A stretch of DNA of 64,000 nucleotides from Stentor coeruleus (Eukaryota > Ciliophora > Heterotrichea > Heterotrichida > Stentoridae), in the NCBI GenBank assembly GCA_001970955.1, contig MPUH01000056.1, positions 62,001-126,000 of the forward strand. The letters are read 5' to 3'. Both the position numbers and the translations under genes were made by a program. The notes under the pieces are model-generated. The model saw only the letters and a list, made by a program, of their open reading frames with translations. It made no database searches and was not told the origin of the DNA. Shown in pieces: positions 30,129-40,673 of this stretch. The stretch's first letter is position 1. Each line of letters opens with the position of its first letter.

Positions 30129-32444
30129 TTAACTATATCTGCAATAACAAGCATATAAAGATTCTGAATGAGGTGTCATGCAATGGTCACCCATACTAAT
30201 AATAACTAGATTCCCCATTATTATTATTGTCTTGCCTAATCCAGCTTCTAAAATATTCCCATACTCCTTCAACTTCTCTAAATTTTTTTCATTAAACTCA
30301 GGTTGAATACATGTCATATTTTTTTCATTACACAAACTTTTACAATTAGCGCTTTTTCCAGTGATAAATTCATCAGGTAAACGATTTTTCATATAATCTT
30401 CACATATTGAATCAGTAACAGGAGTATTTGTATAATTATCTAATCTTATAACAGACCAGATTTTATGAATAATATTTATATCATTGTTATTTGAATCCAT
30501 AAATCTTTCAAGTGTGTGTGATGCTAAAGGTTCCATAGAGAGTTTTTCAAATTTTTCTGGAGATGCAGATGAGCCTTTAACTTGAATATTTGCTGATTTT
30601 GTTGTGTTATATTGAATTACATAAAGTACTGGGCCATATTCAACACCTTGTTCATATTCGAAATATTCAATGCTTAAGATTTGATCTAATTCAACATAAT
30701 CACAACCTTTATTATCAATTTTTTTTGAATTTATTGTGTTAATATTCCTGATACTAGCTTCAATAAAATAGTTTAAAGCCCTGTTTGTTTTCCATGATCC
30801 TATATCAGCCTTTTTTAATGGTCTACAAAAACAATAATTCATATAAATTCCTGACTCTTCACATGTTCTTGTAGTTGGGATTTGCTCTAAAAACAAGTTT
30901 TTACTAGGATATTCAGTTGATATTTTTTTATTTTCTTTGATTAATTCATGATAATCCATATAAGGATAATGAGCCAAAAGCCTAATTGTCTTATATATAT
31001 CATATCTTGACGTTAGCCTATTTGTATTATTTTGTAAATTATAATAACCTTTCATATCTTTAATAATTTCTTTACTCGAAATAAGTATAGTAAAAGGTTG
31101 TACTTGTTCAGCCAAGCTTTCAAATGATAATGGGCTAGATTTACCCCTTCCATGATCAGACATAAAAAAAAGTGCTAAATTTTCTTGTCTTGATTTATGC
31201 AAATTAATAATCTCATTAAGTAAAACTAGAAAATCTGAATCAGCATTGTACAGCCGATTCCCAGATTTCTCATGAGCAATACTTAAATGAATATAAGCGA
31301 ATTTATTCATTCCTGGATAATTGACTAAATAATCAAGTAAATAATTAAAACTGTGTTTATATGATGGTAAACCACCTATACATACCTGTTTTCTTTCACT
31401 AAAATCAGAGAATCCGAAATATTTATTGGCCATATTCCAGAAATTACACACTACATGATCTGCTATAATTTTTTTACCAATTATTTCAGATAAGTAATCC
31501 TCTACAGTTTCAAATGAAAACATCGTCAAAAAACCTTGGTTTTTAAACTCATGCCATATGGACTTTTTTTCATTTTCCTTGAATAAAAGTTGATCTGATT
31601 CATTTTCCCAGGTTTTGTTTGCAACTTTTGAATAGAGACTTGAATATGATTGTCCTGTATAAATTGGGACCATGTTGTATATAGTTTTTGGTTTAATAGC
31701 ATTGTTATTCAAGAAATCAAACATCGTAAAATCTTTCCCATAAGCGCTATTCGACATGTAAGTATTTAAAAAATTCACAGTCTGTGGAAGATTTCTAAAT
31801 AAACTTTGTCTTGACACAGAATCAATAATAATAATAATAACACTTAAAGGTTTCTTTATAGGTTTTTTTTTCCCTTCAGCTATTTTTTTTGCTTCTTCTT
31901 TAGCAGTATTATTGTATATATTAAACAAAACAGACATAGGAGGACTACCTTTACATTTCGCATAATAATATTCTGAAGTAGCAGGAAACCCAGGGTAATA
32001 TTTTTCTTTTGTATAATTAAGTTTATGTTTTCCAAATAGTTCATACGATTTATCATATCCAGGTATAAATTCATCAACATTATTGTATTCGCAATCAACA
32101 AAAATCCCTCTGTTTTTGATACTAATTTTATCTTTTCTTCCAATATCACATGACTTTGCTGAAGACTTATACCCAAAAATCTCATAATCAAGTTCAACAC
32201 TATATCCAGAAATATGTGGGATACAAGAAATATTACTAACTTTTGCAGTCCTAATAAGTGGTTTACTAATCATTTGTGACATCTCAGCATCATTCTGTTC
32301 ATTTTTTAAGTATTCAACTTCATAGACTATTTCAGGGACTATAAAAATTTGAGTTTGCTGATCTGTGTTTCTTATAAGAATTACAACTGTGAAGATTAAG
32401 AGAATACCTATAACAAGGCTAATCCTTAATATAAATCTCCACAT
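30129..32444 (-). CDS. DUF229 phosphatase/sulfatase-like type II membrane protein
   Basis: 771 residues, single exon. A TM helix at about residues 6-27 follows a short cytoplasmic tail, giving type II topology. The DUF229 signature follows: IIIIDSVSRQSLFRNLPQTV near residue 205 (the family has D-S-x-S-R..F.R.LP.T), then SIAHEKSG and MSDHGRG, the metal-ligand positions of the alkaline-phosphatase/sulfatase fold. Many Cys in the C-terminal third suggest a lumenal or extracellular, disulfide-bonded domain. Natural substrates of DUF229 proteins are not established. Its start codon is only 29 bp from that of the divergent gene at 32474. Confidence 0.88.
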   Translation of the reverse strand: MWRFILRISLVIGILLIFTVVILIRNTDQQTQIFIVPEIVYEVEYLKNEQNDAEMSQMISKPLIRTAKVSNISCIPHISGYSVELDYEIFGYKSSAKSCDIGRKDKISIKNRGIFVDCEYNNVDEFIPGYDKSYELFGKHKLNYTKEKYYPGFPATSEYYYAKCKGSPPMSVLFNIYNNTAKEEAKKIAEGKKKPIKKPLSVIIIIIDSVSRQSLFRNLPQTVNFLNTYMSNSAYGKDFTMFDFLNNNAIKPKTIYNMVPIYTGQSYSSLYSKVANKTWENESDQLLFKENEKKSIWHEFKNQGFLTMFSFETVEDYLSEIIGKKIIADHVVCNFWNMANKYFGFSDFSERKQVCIGGLPSYKHSFNYLLDYLVNYPGMNKFAYIHLSIAHEKSGNRLYNADSDFLVLLNEIINLHKSRQENLALFFMSDHGRGKSSPLSFESLAEQVQPFTILISSKEIIKDMKGYYNLQNNTNRLTSRYDIYKTIRLLAHYPYMDYHELIKENKKISTEYPSKNLFLEQIPTTRTCEESGIYMNYCFCRPLKKADIGSWKTNRALNYFIEASIRNINTINSKKIDNKGCDYVELDQILSIEYFEYEQGVEYGPVLYVIQYNTTKSANIQVKGSSASPEKFEKLSMEPLASHTLERFMDSNNNDINIIHKIWSVIRLDNYTNTPVTDSICEDYMKNRLPDEFITGKSANCKSLCNEKNMTCIQPEFNEKNLEKLKEYGNILEAGLGKTIIIMGNLVIISMGDHCMTPHSESLYACYCRYS

Positions 32445-32473
32445 TAAAAAAATAATCTAAAGTAATAATTGTA
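32445..32473. promoter_or_regulatory. 29-bp divergent inter-start region
   Basis: Only 29 bp separate the start codons of the DUF229 gene (minus) and the acylated coiled-coil gene (plus). It is almost pure A/T (taaaaaaataat, taataattgta). Any promoter must therefore be shared, overlap coding sequence, or be very short, and 5' UTRs must be nearly absent. Confidence 0.6.
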
Positions 32474-33202
32474 ATGGGTTGTGGGAATAGCGTTGTTGAT
32501 AATGAGATGAGAGAACTTGTTAATCAAATGAGTTCTAGTGTAGAAAGTAAAAGCATATTACAATATAGGATAAATCAACTTAAAGTTTTTCAGGAACATA
32601 GAAAAGCTTATCCTGATATTGTTGAAGTTAAGGAGGCACAACTGCAGATTATTAGATTGAATAAAGAAATTAAAGATACGGAAAATTTGTTGCTTTCGAT
32701 TAAAGGATCAAATGATGAAGAGCATATTCAAGCACTTGAAGATACTTATAGTAAACTTAATGATTTACTTATTGAACGTGAAAGTGAAGCAAATGGTTTA
32801 GAAGAAGAAATCAGAATAGAAATAAAAACTTATGAAGATTTACAAAATTGCCTTGCGGAAAAAATAGCGGAAAATAAAAGCTTGACTTTGGAACTAGAGG
32901 AATTAAAAAACTCTGAACACTTTAAAGACCTGCAAAAAATCAAAGAAGAAGAAGATAATATAAACCAAATAATAAGAGAAAGAGAAAATAAAAAACAGCA
33001 GTTCTTAAAAACAAAAAATGAATCGATAAATAAAAGTATGATAAAAAACAATCAGGAACTACAAGTCCCTCAAATTATTGTAACAGACTCTAGTAGAATC
33101 GAAGGTAAACCCCAGTTACAAATACCAAGATTACGATTATCAAGTTTAAGTATGAGTATGAGTGGAGGACCTTTAAATAGATCATCAAGTATTAATAAAT
33201 AG
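32474..33202 (+). CDS. N-terminally acylated coiled-coil protein
   Basis: 242 residues, single exon. Begins MGCGNSVVDN: Gly2, Cys3 and Ser6 fit N-myristoylation with adjacent palmitoylation. Residues ~10-195 form an acidic coiled coil (E, K, L, I-rich); the last ~45 residues are Ser/Arg-rich with LRLSSLSMSMSGGPLNRSSS, likely disordered and phosphorylated. A membrane-tethered rod or linker at the cell cortex is the simplest guess. No catalytic motif. Confidence 0.85.
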   Translation: MGCGNSVVDNEMRELVNQMSSSVESKSILQYRINQLKVFQEHRKAYPDIVEVKEAQLQIIRLNKEIKDTENLLLSIKGSNDEEHIQALEDTYSKLNDLLIERESEANGLEEEIRIEIKTYEDLQNCLAEKIAENKSLTLELEELKNSEHFKDLQKIKEEEDNINQIIRERENKKQQFLKTKNESINKSMIKNNQELQVPQIIVTDSSRIEGKPQLQIPRLRLSSLSMSMSGGPLNRSSSINK

Positions 33203-33397
33203 GCTAAAAAACGGAACAGCTTTTAAGTAAATAAAAAAGTACCAGTTTTTGAAATGATGTTTTATGTTAAGAGTCTATAGGTAATTTTTTTATTTATGAG
33301 TTTAGATTTAGTCTGATAATGTACTTATGATTTCAGATTTATGTTTAACAAAACAAATTGTTGAGCTTTGTAATACTATATATTCTTTACAATTTTT

Positions 33398-33562
33398 TTA
33401 AAAAATTTTGTCACTAATATCAAATTCTACAAGGGTTTTAACTAAATTTTCTTTTGTAAAAATATTGTCTTTATATAAGTTTTTTATTTTTTCCATCATG
33501 CTATCATAAAAACCTTCACATATGATAAAATCAAGAGGTTTTACAAGACCTATAAATTTTTC
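33398..33562 (-). pseudogene. orphan coding-like fragment
   Basis: In the 600-bp spacer between two coiled-coil genes, one minus-strand frame is open for 54 codons up to TAA (33398-33400). It reads as protein: GLVKPLDFIICEGFYDSMME, then IKNLYKDNIFTKENLVKTLV. The first Met is 21 codons in, a TGA closes the frame upstream and there is no GT-AG mini-intron to extend it. It looks like the surviving 3' end of a decayed gene, but a very small gene starting at the internal Met-Met (33 codons) is possible. Family not recognised. Confidence 0.4.
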
Positions 33563-33806
33563 TCATTCTGATTATTTCTGATGAAATTTTAGTTAAAAGT
33601 AAATTGTAGGATATATTATATAATTTGACAAAAAAATACAAAATATAGTTATTTTATATCAAAAAACTCCTTATCGCTTATAAGAACTTTTAACATCTTA
33701 AAACCAAACTAAAAAAGATAAAATTTTCCTTTATAATATCTTTTTTAATAATCTAATAATATTTCTTAACATCCCATAATAAATTTATATCGTATTTTTT
33801 TACTAG

Positions 33807-34868
33807 TTATTTAGATATAATAGTATTTAGAACTTCTTCAAGTTTCATACGTCTAAGCTTTTCTTCTCTTAACAAAGACTCTAGTTCTTGTATATATCTA
33901 CGTTGAGAAGATGTTGTTTTCCAACTACTTCTTGATGTACTGACTATAGATTTACATGTATCATCATATTCTTTATTTCCTTCACCTATACTTTTTTCGT
34001 CATCAAAATCTTTTTCATCATTTCCAGTATTTTTTTCAGGACTTTCTCTAAGAAGGTCTTCTAAGTCTTTTAAATCTTCTTTTTTTTCTTTTATTTGCTT
34101 TTTTAGGCTTTCGATGTTAGAGAGTTTTTCTTTTGAAATATCGTCTTGGATGTCTGATTTTTTAGTTTGATCTTCTAATTCAGGTTGTTTAAGGGTTTTA
34201 AGTTTGTTTTCTTCAGATATAACACTTTTACTAGCATTTTCTAAGTATCTGATTCTATCTTGAACTTTTTCTAACATAGTTTCATTGTGTTTTGTCTCTT
34301 GGTCGATAGGGTGATTTGGGGTTTTGAGTTTTACATGTCTTGTTCTGCTGTTGCTTCGTCTTGAGACAGACCTTTGAGACTTTTCTAATGAGGAATGGGA
34401 CTTACGACGCAGTTCTTCAAGATTTTCTGGTTTTTGTATTGGGTATTCTTGAATTCTAGGCTCTAGTGGAGTTCTACAACTTCTTGCCCTTAGGCTTCCT
34501 GCTGTTGTTGGTCTGTTTAAAACAGGGTTCGTAACTGCTTGGTTCAACTGAGGTGCTGGTCTTGCATACTTCCCTCTAACTTCAGCATATACGTTTATAC
34601 CAGTATTTAAGTAGTTTTTCATTGCGTTTATTGAGTTTACTGAATCATTTAGGCTTTTTTTCTCATGTCTTGAGTGCACAGAAGAAGTGCTTCTATGCTT
34701 GTTTCTGAAATGTTGGCTACTTTGAGCTGTTTTTCGAGAAGCTGGAAAAGTTTGAAAGCTTCTATATAGAAATTACTCATAAAGTCTTGCTGCAGCATTT
34801 ATTTCTTTGGAGACACGCTGCTGCCATGCCAAATGCTGATCACAAAACGTTAGACTACTACTTGACAT
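33807..34868 (-). CDS. coiled-coil protein with one 15-nt intron
   Basis: The start is the ATG complementary to 34866-34868 (MSSSSLTFCDQHLAWQQRVS). The intron at 34762-34776 (gtaatttctatatag) splits a Glu codon; splicing gives 348 residues. The N-terminal half is basic and Ser-rich (SRRSNSRTRHVKLKTPNHPI). Two coiled-coil segments follow at roughly 190-265 and near the C-terminus (IQELESLLREEKLRRMKLEE). No known domain. The short closing coil resembles dimerisation ends of microtubule-associated proteins, but that is only an impression. Confidence 0.88.
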
Positions 34869-35193
34869 TTTTATGAAGAATATTTAAAGCTAATCCTATG
34901 AAAAATCTTTTTGCAATTTGGTTTTAAATAATATTTCGCATATAAAACAATTAAAATTTCTAATTAAAACTATTTTACATAATTTTTAAGTAAAAAAAGC
35001 ATCAGCAAAATTAAACAACATTAAAATCACTCAAAAACTAAATGTAATTTTTAATCAAAATTATCAAATAAAACCATTTCCTTCAAATCAGTTTGCTATA
35101 AATAATCCTCTCACAATAGAAAAGTAAAAATGTATAATTACCCAAAAAAACAACTATAAGTGTATTTCAGATCATTAAATAAAAGAGACTTAA
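34869..35193. other. divergent intergenic region
   Basis: 325 bp of AT-rich DNA between divergent starts. A short ATG frame at 35130 ends after nine codons. Nothing else seen. Confidence 0.5.
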
Positions 35194-35877
35194 ATGGAAT
35201 TTCAGCTTATTTACTCAACAAAATCCATAGGTCTTCGGTATTTCCCAGCAACCACAAGCGAAAACATCTTGCGAACAGTATTAGAAGTTACTGGAAAAAG
35301 ATTTCTACTCTACTTCCAAGGATCATCATTAGTCTACAAAGTAAATCATATCTAGGACGGTGATGGGATTCCAATATCATTAGAAAACATCATAGCAAAC
35401 AAAGTTACCCCAATATTCGTCACAGTTCCTGATGGGACTCAAAATATGAATACTCAAATACTTCCAGTATTTTATAAACAGACTAGAAGAATTGATACTT
35501 TACCTCTTACTAAGTCTAATTCTTATACAATAAACCCTAATGGTTATCTTACTGAATATTTAGGCAAACATCCTACTATAGGAAAAGATAATAAAGCTCC
35601 ATTTCTTGTAAGCGCATCAGCTCCATCACCTTCAAAACCACAGTTGTTGGCTTATACACTTGAGGATTTGAAATCTCATAATAGGAAAAATGATTGCTGG
35701 ATGGCTATTGAAGGTAAAGTTTATGATGTTACTAAGTATATAAATTTTCATCCTGGTGGGGATATACTTTTAGATGCTGCAGGGAAAGATGGAACATCGC
35801 TTTACCAACATTATCATCCTTGGGTTAATGTTCAGGCACTTATTGGGAAGTATCAGATTGGATATTTGACTCGCTAG
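35194..35877 (+). CDS. cytochrome b5-domain protein with beta-grasp-like N-terminus
   Basis: Two exons joined across a 15-nt intron (gtaaatcatatctag, 35341-35355); 222 residues from ATG 35194. The C-terminal domain (about 147-221) is cytochrome b5 with the heme motif FHPGG (His181) and the second axial His in HPWVN (His203), as in the NCB5OR subtype. It binds heme and shuttles electrons, but no reductase domain is attached, so a partner reductase is needed. The first ~75 residues (MEFQLIYSTKSIGLRYF..., LLYFQGSSLVYKDGDGIPIS) look like a ubiquitin-like beta-grasp fold; that is a weaker reading. There is no signal peptide or membrane anchor, so it is probably soluble. Confidence 0.9.
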
Positions 35878-36353
35878 TTATCTAATTTATTTATAGTTTG
35901 GTTAGTAATGCGATAATAAAAATTTGTAGTTTGATTTTGAAGGATTTTGTATGATTAATTAGGTAGTTATTGGTGTTGTTTTATTGATGTAAAAATATGA
36001 GTTTATTTTATAAGTATTAAGATTTTTTTTTGCAAGCTTTAAGTTAAGAGTTGGACTAATTTTTATAAGCTTTTGGTACATTTAAATAGAATGTTTGATC
36101 AATTAAAAGCAAATTAAATTTACTGTCTCCCATCTCTTTATCAAATCAACTCAATTATCTTTAGATAAATCAAAATAAATTGGCTATTCAATAAAACTAA
36201 GAATATTTCAATTTGTATGTCCTGCCCTAAATACAAAATTAAAATGAATTTAAGAAAATCTAAATTAAAATTTGTATACCCAGTAACATTTCGCTTCAAA
36301 TTATCTAATATAAATTTCCCCATAAAAGCATTTTTCCACTATTAAGTCTATAA
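35878..36353. other. intergenic stretch
   Basis: 476 bp between tandem + genes. G-rich to about 36080 and C-richer after 36120. The short minus-strand frame at 36141-36323 is AT-driven and hydrophobic and is probably chance. Confidence 0.5.
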
Positions 36354-38084
36354 ATGTCTGAGAACTCTATATTGGAGCTTATATACAACCTACAAGACTC
36401 AATCACAGACCCAAACCTTTTGAGCTACAAAGAAAACATGGATTTTACTACAATCTTCGACAAATTATTTGAATTTTCATCAACTTTAATAGCAGATTCC
36501 AATAACTGGACTTTTTACAGCACTTTGTTACTACTCAAAGTTGAGCAATCATCAGACGTTGATTGGAAAAAATTGCATCAGGCTATGAAAAAATCAATTG
36601 AGCATATTGATCTTAATACCCGATATTATAATCAATTTTTAATATGTTTCGACAATGTTTTATTCAAACTAGCACAAAAAAGCGAATCTTTTAAAGAAAT
36701 TATTTGCATGTCTGAGTTTATCAACATATTTCTTAACTCAGAAATCTCATCAATTCGTTCACAAGTTGCTATATTAAGTAATTCGTGTCTGCATTTTTTC
36801 AGAGAGATAATTATTAACAATGAAGTGAAAACATTAAGTAAATATAAACATATCTTAAAGTATTTGAAAAAAGGTATTGAGAATGGGTTAAACATAAATG
36901 CTTACTATACAAAAATTGTGACAGATATAATGGAATTACTTGATAAATATATATTGCAAAATGATGAACTTAAGAAAACTTCTGAAAATGATGCAAAACT
37001 GTATTGGAAGACAATTACTATTTTAGAAAAAGTAGAAATAACTAATTTGACTGTTAGTAGTAATTTGCAAAAAATGAAATTATTACTTGATGAAAATCAT
37101 TTGAATAGACCAATTATTATATATTCAAAAAATCAAGTTGATAAAAGAGTGGAAAATACTGAGATATCGCATAATATTTTACCTTCAGATATATATAATG
37201 TAGGAGAAGAGTGTATAAGTGTGAAGAAAGCTTCGGAATTCACGTCTAATGTATCTAAGGCAAAATGGCAAAATAAACAAGTTTGTATTAAAGTTTACTA
37301 TGAAAAAAATGCTGAATCGAATTTAAAAAATGTTGAAGATGAAATTCAGATTTACAAAAAACTTAGTAAATTAAGAGATAAGGGAGGATGCTTTTTAGAT
37401 TACTATGGGACATGCTTTGAATATCTGGCTGAAAAAAAGAGAAAAATAACCTTAGTTTTACCTTGGGTCGAAAAAAGTTTAAAGGATTATATATATGAAA
37501 AAACAATCCAAAACAATGAAGATAAACTCAAGATCATGTTTATAAAACTTCTCTACTCATTCTCATTACTTCATGAAATGGGATTCTATCATCTTGATAT
37601 TAAGCCACCTAATATACTTGCAGATGATGATAAATATTATGTTATAGACTTTGATGTATCTGTAATTGACACCACATCAAAAACATTAAAATCTAAAACT
37701 GTTAAAACTTTAAGCGTAGCATGCTCAATAGGATATTCAGATCCAGAAATTCAAAATATTTATGATTCACAAACAGCTCAAGAATTTAGAAGATCTAAAG
37801 CTGATGTGTTTTCTTTAGGAATGACTTTTTATCATGTTCTAGTTGGTAGTAAATTCACAACTGACTTGAATAAAATTGAAAATAAGGAGGCTCTTATGAA
37901 TGGGATTAATGAATTACCTTATAATTGGGCAAAAACATTATTGATGAAAATGCTTGATTTTGATAGAAATGCTAGGATTTCAATGAATGGTGCACTGATA
38001 TTCTTTAGAGATTTAGTGCTAATAGATCCAGTAACAGGGGGTATATATGAACCTAAAACAGAAAAAGTTAATGTTGAAGAGTGA
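36354..38084 (+). CDS. atypical protein kinase with helical N-terminal region
   Basis: 576 residues, single exon. Residues 1-285 are helical and unrecognised. The kinase domain (about 287-560) keeps Lys313 (VCIKVY), the catalytic loop HLDIKPPN (413-420, with Asp415 and Asn420) and the metal Asp at 432. But it has HLD instead of HRD, DFD instead of DFG, DPE in place of APE, and no clear glycine loop. All residues strictly needed for phosphotransfer remain, so weak or non-RD activity is possible; a pseudokinase is also possible. Substrate and pathway unknown. Confidence 0.85.
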   Translation: MSENSILELIYNLQDSITDPNLLSYKENMDFTTIFDKLFEFSSTLIADSNNWTFYSTLLLLKVEQSSDVDWKKLHQAMKKSIEHIDLNTRYYNQFLICFDNVLFKLAQKSESFKEIICMSEFINIFLNSEISSIRSQVAILSNSCLHFFREIIINNEVKTLSKYKHILKYLKKGIENGLNINAYYTKIVTDIMELLDKYILQNDELKKTSENDAKLYWKTITILEKVEITNLTVSSNLQKMKLLLDENHLNRPIIIYSKNQVDKRVENTEISHNILPSDIYNVGEECISVKKASEFTSNVSKAKWQNKQVCIKVYYEKNAESNLKNVEDEIQIYKKLSKLRDKGGCFLDYYGTCFEYLAEKKRKITLVLPWVEKSLKDYIYEKTIQNNEDKLKIMFIKLLYSFSLLHEMGFYHLDIKPPNILADDDKYYVIDFDVSVIDTTSKTLKSKTVKTLSVACSIGYSDPEIQNIYDSQTAQEFRRSKADVFSLGMTFYHVLVGSKFTTDLNKIENKEALMNGINELPYNWAKTLLMKMLDFDRNARISMNGALIFFRDLVLIDPVTGGIYEPKTEKVNVEE

Positions 38085-39278
38085 ATAGGATATTAGTTAT
38101 ATTTATTAGTAATTTATCATAATCACTTTATGATAAAATCTTTTTTTCTTCATATTTTATACTCTCACAATTTCAAAATTAATTTTACTTTTTTATCTTT
38201 GATACTTGAAATATTAATTTTTAAAATTTAACTAGAAAGAAATAAATATTTTTATTATACACACTATATGGATTATGTATTTTCTAGCAAAGAGTTAAGT
38301 ATGCGTATTTTTATAAATAGTTCTATTAAATATTTCTGTTATTTAATGCAAGAATATTCTTAAAAATTTAATTATTTAATCAGATGACAATCTCTTTAGA
38401 CTAAAGTTCTATTTAAAAATAAGAAAAATATCGAGTAAAGAAATTAACACATTTTTACTAATTTTTTTGTAAATATCAACAACATAAATATTCCTAATAT
38501 TTAAGCATTAACATATCTTTTTAAAATAACCCAAGTTAATTAAATTCAATCATATGCACTGATTGCAATCTTTTTATTCAATATGGAAAATCTAATCAAA
38601 ATCTACTCAAACCCTTTATCATTTTCTAATAAAATGAATTCATATTATAACAAAAATAAATTTCTCAACCTATGTTTTAGTTATTTTCTAAAGCATCCTA
38701 AAAACTGAACCTAATATTATTCTTCATCCTTACTTATTCAAAAAAAAATCATTCATTCTTCATATAATCAAAAATATATCCTTTATGCTCATAAAACTCA
38801 AAAATTATCTATCGCAATCAAATTTCTACCAAATCAAGACTAAAATTAAACCTAAAAACAAACCAAGGATTCCCTGTACCTGCGAACTTCCTATAGAAAC
38901 CTAAATTTCAAAGCAAGAAAGCCCAATCAGAAAAAAAATTACTATCAAAAATTAAAGGTATAAACCTAATATATCAATATAAAAGATATAAAACTACTAC
39001 AAGACCATAAATTTCTATATAATTGACCGTAAAAATTCTAAAAAGAACAACTTTTCTAACATATAACCCCATTTACTATAGAGTTTATCTCTTATAATAT
39101 TAAAATATATTATTATACAAATTCAGAAGTAAAATTTACTTTCAAAAACTTTTTTCTTTTAATATCTTCTTATTTTTCATGTTTATAGTGACTTGCTTTA
39201 AAATTTTAAATAAACTTATCTAAACTTTCAGTTTTATATCATACTTACTCCAGTAAATATGAAATATGATCATTGAAT
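38085..39278. other. intergenic stretch
   Basis: 1.2 kb, very AT-rich. At 38785-38904 a 39-codon ATG frame (MLIKLKNYLSQSNFY..., ending in a CTCELPIET-like text) sits in a slightly GC-richer patch; too short to call. C-rich from about 38450 to 38960. No RNA gene seen. Confidence 0.45.
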
Positions 39279-40022
39279 ATGGAAGCGTTAATAAATATGT
39301 CATCAAGCAGGAAGACTTGGGCTGAAGAGGTAAAGTTTATATAGGAAGATGAATTACTAGGACAATTAGTTGAAGAACTAGGAGTAACATGTTGGGGCTT
39401 AATTGCTAAGAAAATTGAAATTCATCTTGAGATAAGTCGAACTGGAAAGCAATGCCGAGAACGTTGGCATAATCACTTGAATCCGGTAATCAGTAAAGAC
39501 TGCTGGACTGAAAATGAAAAAAATAAGATTCTAGAACTTCATCAAATATATGGTAACCGGTGGTCTAAAATTGCACAACACCTTGAAGGACGTACTGATA
39601 ACGCTGTAAAGAATTTTTTCTATAGCAATCTGAGGAAGAAAATGAGAAAATTCGCAAGAAATAAAGCTGCGAATAGAAGAAGAAAATATAGAGAAAAAGT
39701 CAAAGCTGAAAACGAGGCTTCAAAACAAAAAGAAAAAATCAAAGATGCTGATGAGGGTAATTCTATCATATCTTTAGAAAATTATGCATCAGAAATATTA
39801 TACTCGTTGTCTGAGCCGGTAGTGAAGAAGGAAGAACAAATAGAAGAAAAAATGGAAAACAAAAATACGATGAATGAAACGCTTCGCACTGGCAATTTGA
39901 CCGACGGGATTTATGTCCCAGCCTGTGGGAGCTATTTTAATATGATTCCTTTCATATATGGTCATCATTTGTATCAATACCAGCTTAATCAGATGATGTT
40001 TATGGCGAGCACTAATCAGTGA
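39279..40022 (+). CDS. R2R3 MYB transcription factor
   Basis: Exon 1 (39279-39329) and exon 2 are joined across a 15-nt intron (gtaaagtttatatag, 39330-39344); 242 residues. Two MYB repeats: R2 with Trp14, Trp34 and the CRERWHNHL end, and R3 with Trp71, Trp90 and AVKNFFYSNL, where Phe replaces the third Trp. Recognition-helix residues (KQCRERW and GRTDNAVKNFF) match the c-Myb type, so a YAAC-like DNA site is plausible. R2 is a few residues longer than usual between its second and third Trp. The rest is basic then acidic and likely a regulatory region. Nuclear DNA-binding regulator. Confidence 0.93.
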
Positions 40023-40673
40023 TGCCTTAGTCTATTACTAAATTAATCCAGTTGATTAACCTTTTAAATATAAAACCTGGTTTTGATTGTTTTAAGAAGA
40101 AAATTGTTGAGAAGGAGATGAAAAACTTTTTCTGAGCTAGTTTAGAATAACTTACTTTATGCTGGGAAATGGTAAAATATGGAACTAAACAGCAAAAGAA
40201 GGTAAATAGATAGTAATAAAGTTTGGGTTAAGGCTGGGTGTTAGGGTTGATACTGGGCTTGTCTAGTTAGAGTTTTTGTTTTCTTTAGGTTTTTCATCAA
40301 TTTTTGAATCTTAACACTATTAGCCACTACTTATAAAAAACTTATTTTATAACCGCAGGGAGTTTTGTAGGGGTTTTTACAAAAACTGTATTTCTGTTTT
40401 TATTTTTAGGTTAAAAGATATATCTTCTGTATGTTATTTTGTTGAATTTATGATTTAATTAGGGTTCCCAACTTAACTATTCCTATTTATTTTGTATATA
40501 TCAACCCGTCAGCATGATTAAATTTCCCTGGTTTTTTATCTGTTTTCACAGTAGATTTGATGTTTTTTTAAGCTTTTTATTTGAATATTCGCTTTGCCGA
40601 TCCTCAAAGTCTAATCCAATATTATGCATGAAAACAAGTTACCTAAAAGAAAATCACAAAATATTTAAAATAA
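40023..40673. other. intergenic stretch
   Basis: 651 bp. G-rich from about 40080 to 40300, including a single TGTTAGGG at 40239-40246. An ATG frame from 40514 overlaps the kinesin start in another frame and looks like chance. Confidence 0.5.
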
